The translations under genes were made by a program, and so were the position numbers. Below are positions 52,601-58,600 of a stretch of 64,000 nt of DNA, piece after piece. The stretch lies in assembly GCA_026874595.1 (NCBI GenBank), contig CM049316.1, forward strand, positions 33,239,339 through 33,303,338. Reading direction: 5' to 3'. The notes below the pieces were generated by a model, which did not search any database, was not told the DNA's origin, and was given only the letters and a program-made list of their open reading frames with translations. Positions within the stretch are counted from its first letter, which is position 1. Every line of letters starts with the position of its first letter. This DNA comes from Sipunculus nudus. Lineage: Eukaryota > Annelida > Sipuncula > Golfingiida > Sipunculidae.

Positions 52601-55600
52601 TGACAAATTCATACTTAATACAAATTCATACTTTATGCAATATAAAAATAGAGGTAAAATGACAACTGGAAACAAAGGGAACTTTCAAGATTTGCAGTAA
52701 GTAAACTGTAGTATTACATCTGCCTGTAGCTCATCTGATCGCTGTCGTGACTCCCTCAGTTCTGTCTGTAACTTTAAGTTTGTGATGTCTTTTTCTAACG
52801 CTGGAGCAGCTGGACTCTCACTGCGCCTGGTGGCTGCTGAGGGACTGGCTCTGGATTCCTAGTAAATGCAATATTAAACTATGGTGAAAGGACTGATGCA
52901 GCATGCTTTTACAGTTTACATGAGCAAAACTTTGGTTGCTAATATGGACTTGAGAAGAACAGAGGTGGAATTACAAATATAATGTAACAACTTTAATCAG
53001 TTGAGAACAGATATACTTACATTTAATATTCTTAACTGCTCATACATTTACCGGTACTGATTAAATAATTATCTTCAGAATTAAGTATTGTAGTTAAAAC
53101 TGTTGGTATTGATACAAGTTACATTTGTAACAATCCATAACATTTGCTATCACTCATCACACAATATTTTTGCTAGTATTATATTATACAGCCACTGTAA
53201 ACAACAGCACCGTAAGGGTACATAATAATATTGCCTATGTTTTTATATAGCCATTTAAAAGTAGAATAAGTTCTAAAATTCTACACCAAATGATAAAATG
53301 AAAAAATATGAAAGGCCAGCCTAGGGACCATATACTAAATAAAATTGTATCAAAACTGCTCTCTTTTATCAGACAGGTGACACAAAGTTTCATTTAAAAT
53401 GATTTTCCAAATGATTGAAAGACACTTAAGAATGCCAGGGACAATATGTACATAAAATAAATACCATCTAAACTGCTCAGTATTATCAGGAAAGATACAT
53501 TTTATGCATTTCCTCTCTATCACTTACCATAATTTTATTTTCCTAACTCTCCAGACCAAAACATGGGTTTGTACAAGTAAACACAACTATGGCACTGAGG
53601 GTCATAAATGTCTATACAAAGCAGGGATCATCTATTAAAATAAGTCCCAGGCTATTTATACACCAGGAAACATCTGAGTGTGATTAATTTCCTTTACAAC
53701 GTGTCACTTACCATGCTTCTGGCTTCCTGCCTGAGTCGACGTAATTCTTCATTCAACCGACCAATCAGATCATCTCTGTCTTGGAGGTCATGTCGAAGGT
53801 TGCGGACACGCTCCTCTAAGATCTCCACATTAGATTTACTGAAACCAGAAATGATATAAAATTATTCAATATGAAGTCATCACATGAACACCTATAGTAG
53901 TGTAACACTGATGCTATAATACAACTATTTAGTATGCTAAATTGCATGTTTTAATTTTAAATAAAAGTTTCATCAATGCCTGGATATATGTATCTTGTCA
54001 AAGTTATCTTAAGATCAAATTCCAAGTGACATGTAATAAATTGCTTTAATATTAATGATGCAGCTTTTCTTATATGTTGTATTACAGTTTTACAAATGAC
54101 CCTTTTATGAAAGGAAAAGTGTTTCTTTTGGTGGTTAGGTAGTTTCTACTTCAACTCTGTTTGACCTGCAAGTCCTAAGTGTTCCACCAGGAAAAAAATA
54201 ATAGTTATATCCTCTTGGAACATTCCAGGATAAATATATTTTAATTTACAATTACACGTGCTCATATGTGCATTTGTTCATATATTTGCCTAGTTCATAA
54301 ACAAACAAATCTGAAACAGTGAAAAAAACTCTAGATATGTAGGATATTTAAGTCTTTTTTTCAAGTTTATCAATACTAGTTTTTTTTAAGTTTATCAATA
54401 CCAGTATTTTAAGTGGTAGGCATTGGTTGTAAAATTATGTTCGATGACTGAAAGAACATAAACAACCAATGATCAATCATTAATTGATTATTTTATAATG
54501 AAAATATTGAAAACTCAGTCTAACTTGCACATCATGGTAAAAAGTTAAAGAAACATCCATGTTTTTGACAATAATTCACTGTAAAAGGTTCAGTTTTGGT
54601 AATAGTGTAGTTTAGGGGTTTTTTATACAAGGCCTATATTACCAACTGTTAATGCATTATTTCCAAATTTTTTTGTTCTATAATAAGAAGAAATGTATAC
54701 TTATTAAAGAATAAGGTACATATAGTTGAGGAAGTGGTTAAACAGCCGGCAGGGTGCCGACAGTTTAGTCCACAGGCTAAACAGCCAGCAGAGAATATTG
54801 ACCTTGCCCAACGCACACTAGTGTATAAACTATAAACAGTCTCTGGACACACATTCACATTTCTGGTATTTTTTTAATCACAAAATCTATAAACTATCCT
54901 GTAAAGGCTGCCGGCTGTTTAGCCACTTCCTATAGTTTCATCCCCAATATATTTGATATATAATGACATAAATTGCTCCAATATAGCTTGTTAGTCTGGT
55001 GATGTCATTAAAGTCATGCATTACGTCATGGCGGAAGATCAAAATTTGAGCCAATAAAGTTGACCTTAAGCCTCTCATACAACACTAGCTTTCATTATAT
55101 AACCCTTATTTTCCTAAAACTATACATCTCCTCTATATTATAGAATTTTACTTTTGTTTATAATTTGCGTTAAATATTGTAATATAGGCCTTTTATAAAA
55201 ACCCATAAACTACACAATTACCTCAGTGTCAATGATATTTGTTACTTAGTGACCTGTCTTTTTTTCACCTCTGACAGGATTAGAATTTTCCTGGATAATA
55301 TGATTTCTTTGCATGTGCATATATTGTGACTGATTATACAAAACTGCCACCAATTTAATTGATTATGAAATAAAACAACCAATCATCAATATAATCAATT
55401 AATTGGCCCATCATTAGTATTATTCAATAATTTTTTTTTTTGCGAATGAGAGGTCATGATTCTCAGTTGAAAAGAAATTCTGTTTTTTAATCAATTTTTA
55501 CAAGATAATTTGCTGCATTTAAATATATGCAGAAGTAAAATGATTGTCAGTCCATGTGGTGATTTTACCATCGAAGGGAAGATGTAGTTTTAATGTAATG

Positions 55601-58600
55601 GATGGTAAAAATAACACAATGAAACAAATGGACTGAACATCAAAGAAAGTAATTTCCTAGAAATATCCCAGATAACAGAGATAATTAGGAGATGGGGAAA
55701 CTATGCTATATCCCCATGGCAACAGTTATATGAAGGTAACTATCAAAGGATGGGGATGAACCGTATGTTGTACAGCTACACACAGGTACTGTGGATAATT
55801 CCAGGTAAAAGGCTCAGGTGATCAATACAAGTCACTTGTGACACATGGTAATCTCCTTCTGTCTGCTTTGTTAATAAAGATAAATACAACTGTGGAAATG
55901 AAGGATGAAACAAGATAATAAGCTGATGCACCACAACTGTGAAATAGTCACATGCAACAATCAATATATACCATACTGTTAAACAGACTACTTTAAAGTA
56001 GTCTACTGTAAAACAAGTAACAGTACAGATATCTTTTAATGAATTATCAATATACAGTCTAGCACTGTGTTCAGTATATTTTTATTAAATATTCATATTT
56101 ACTTAATTACGCTGTAGCTTAATTAAACAGAAACAAGGAAATAATATGAAATGCTGTGACTTTTTTTATCTGATGGCAGATCAGGAAGATTAATTTTAAG
56201 ATGAAATCGAATCCTTGCATTCAACACTGACTCTAGACAAGTATCACTTGACAGATCCTGCCAGTAACCTACTAATGGACTGTGAGGCAAGAGGATTTGG
56301 AACAGATCAAAGAAGCATTATGTAACTCATCAAGCTTCAAGTGCTTGCTTTGTACTGAGGTTAAAATTTGCTGGGGAACAGCACTGAATCACAATTTCCA
56401 TGACACTGAACATATTACATATAATTTCAGTATTACACAATGTCAAACAATTCAGAATACAACAGAAACATTTATAATTATGAACTGTCACTGAATCCAA
56501 ACTAATCAAGCTTTTGTATATAAAAGTATTAACCCTTTTTACAGTTCTTTTTTTAAATATCCTTTCAACTCTTCATTTTGTCTACAAGTCCAGAAATGAA
56601 ACTAAGAAACATGCTACTTAGGATCCTCCTATTCTAAAGGTTCCTGGATATTTCTCCTGTACTCGCTGTATAAAGAATTCTTACCTTAGTTATCTGAATA
56701 AAGATTATATCTCCTTTTGATTGAATATGATCATAAGTACCGAATCACCTCTCTTGTAAGTCCATTTAAATCAAACAATAATATCCCTGCTTTAAGCACA
56801 CCCATCTTATGAAGACCATCCGTAAGTAAACTCAATGAACCAATATCCTTAGATTCCAATTAGTATTCGTGTACAGTACGGTATGTACATGTAAAAGTGT
56901 TCGGGGTAAGAGTATCAAACGCTTATCATGACATGAACATTACTGGGCAATGTATACATGCTAATTGATTATTCATAGCTTTCTATCATCCATGAAAAAT
57001 ATTCCTGCAGGGAGTTTCACATTACTTTCTGCCTCGCTGTGGCACTTGATAAGATATGCACATTCATGAAAGAAATATTCCTGAAATAAATGTCATCTGA
57101 CTTATTTTATACACATCAGATATTTAAAATGTAAAGGGCAGATTAGTGATTAATTCTGCCAACAATGTCTGCTGGAATTGATTGCTTAATTCATCCATGT
57201 TGGTATGTTTGTTTGTTTGTACACAATATATTTTAAATGCAGGTATTTAGAGAAATTTTGTGGACCTTTAGTCAAGTATACGTTGTGACATGTTGTATAT
57301 ACTGAGTGGGATATGTATAACTGACCAATTTTGTTAATTATGTTAATTAGAATAACTAGTGGTATAACCTTAAGTATAATTTTAGTCTTTTTGCAAAATG
57401 GCAGCCCCAACAAGCAGTTTCAAAAGTTTTGCAAAGTCAGTGTTTGATATGGACATCATGGACTTATGATAGGAAAGTACTTTGAGACCAGCTCCAAGGT
57501 GGGAATCTATCTGTAAAAAGAGTTTGGTAGCAATTAGACCTGTATCTTCCAAGTAGAAGCTGGAGGAACCTTCTACAGTTGACCACGCCCTAATCTGCAA
57601 GTTGCAGTAAGAAAACTGACAGGTGCCATTAAAAGTTTTTGCAGTATCATTCTAGTGTTAAGGGCATTTCTCAAGTGATTCATATATTTGGCTTATTAAT
57701 TGAAAACTATTTAGTGATGGTAGAGGCATGACCTCTATGATGGCAGTCAAAATAATTAATGTTACACATTGCTGTAATGTACATAAAGAGTTAGTTCAAT
57801 CATTTCACTTCAGACACTTCATGTACAAATTTGGGCCACTGATAAATTATTGCATCAATGTTACACAAAACAGAAAATTTTCTAAGTGTTAGGAGGCGGG
57901 AAAATTATTTATGTTCAAACCATTCTGTACAAAGTTAGTCATGGTAAACATTTTTTTTGTCATATTTCCCTTCTGTACAATGTTTGGTATTAGGAATTTT
58001 AATGTTATTTATAATTTACGGTATGGATTTTTAACCAATAATCTGATATATAAAGCTGAAAGAAACAAGTCTATTTTACGGTTTGTCTTGGAGCAGCAAG
58101 CAATGTTAGTCAACAAAAGATATGCATAAGCAGTAAAAAACATCATTTGTGGACAACAAGAATAAAATGTGGGGGACATGAAATGCCTTTAAAAACCAGA
58201 GCAATTCACCAATATATACTAACAGGAACTAATTGTTGCTTCACTTGAAAGGCAACTACATGTATTCATACCTGCAGCCACATTGTAATATATATTATGC
58301 ACTAGGTAGTTATGCCATACTACCACACAGTACAAATTTTTGAGGTACGACAATTATATACAACAGTAATCACAATTTACCATAAACTATCCAAAAATTA
58401 TAAATGAGCTCATTATTCAGCACAAAGTTATTAGCAACAACCCCAAAACACTCAAAAACTTTTCAAGGGCAAACATGCAAATGAAGGTCAAACTGTCATG
58501 TATGTTATATAAAATATAAGAACTACAAAATATGAAAGCAAACACAAAGTAATCATTGCATGCATGTTAAGGCATTATTGATTATAATGCTCCAGTTGTC

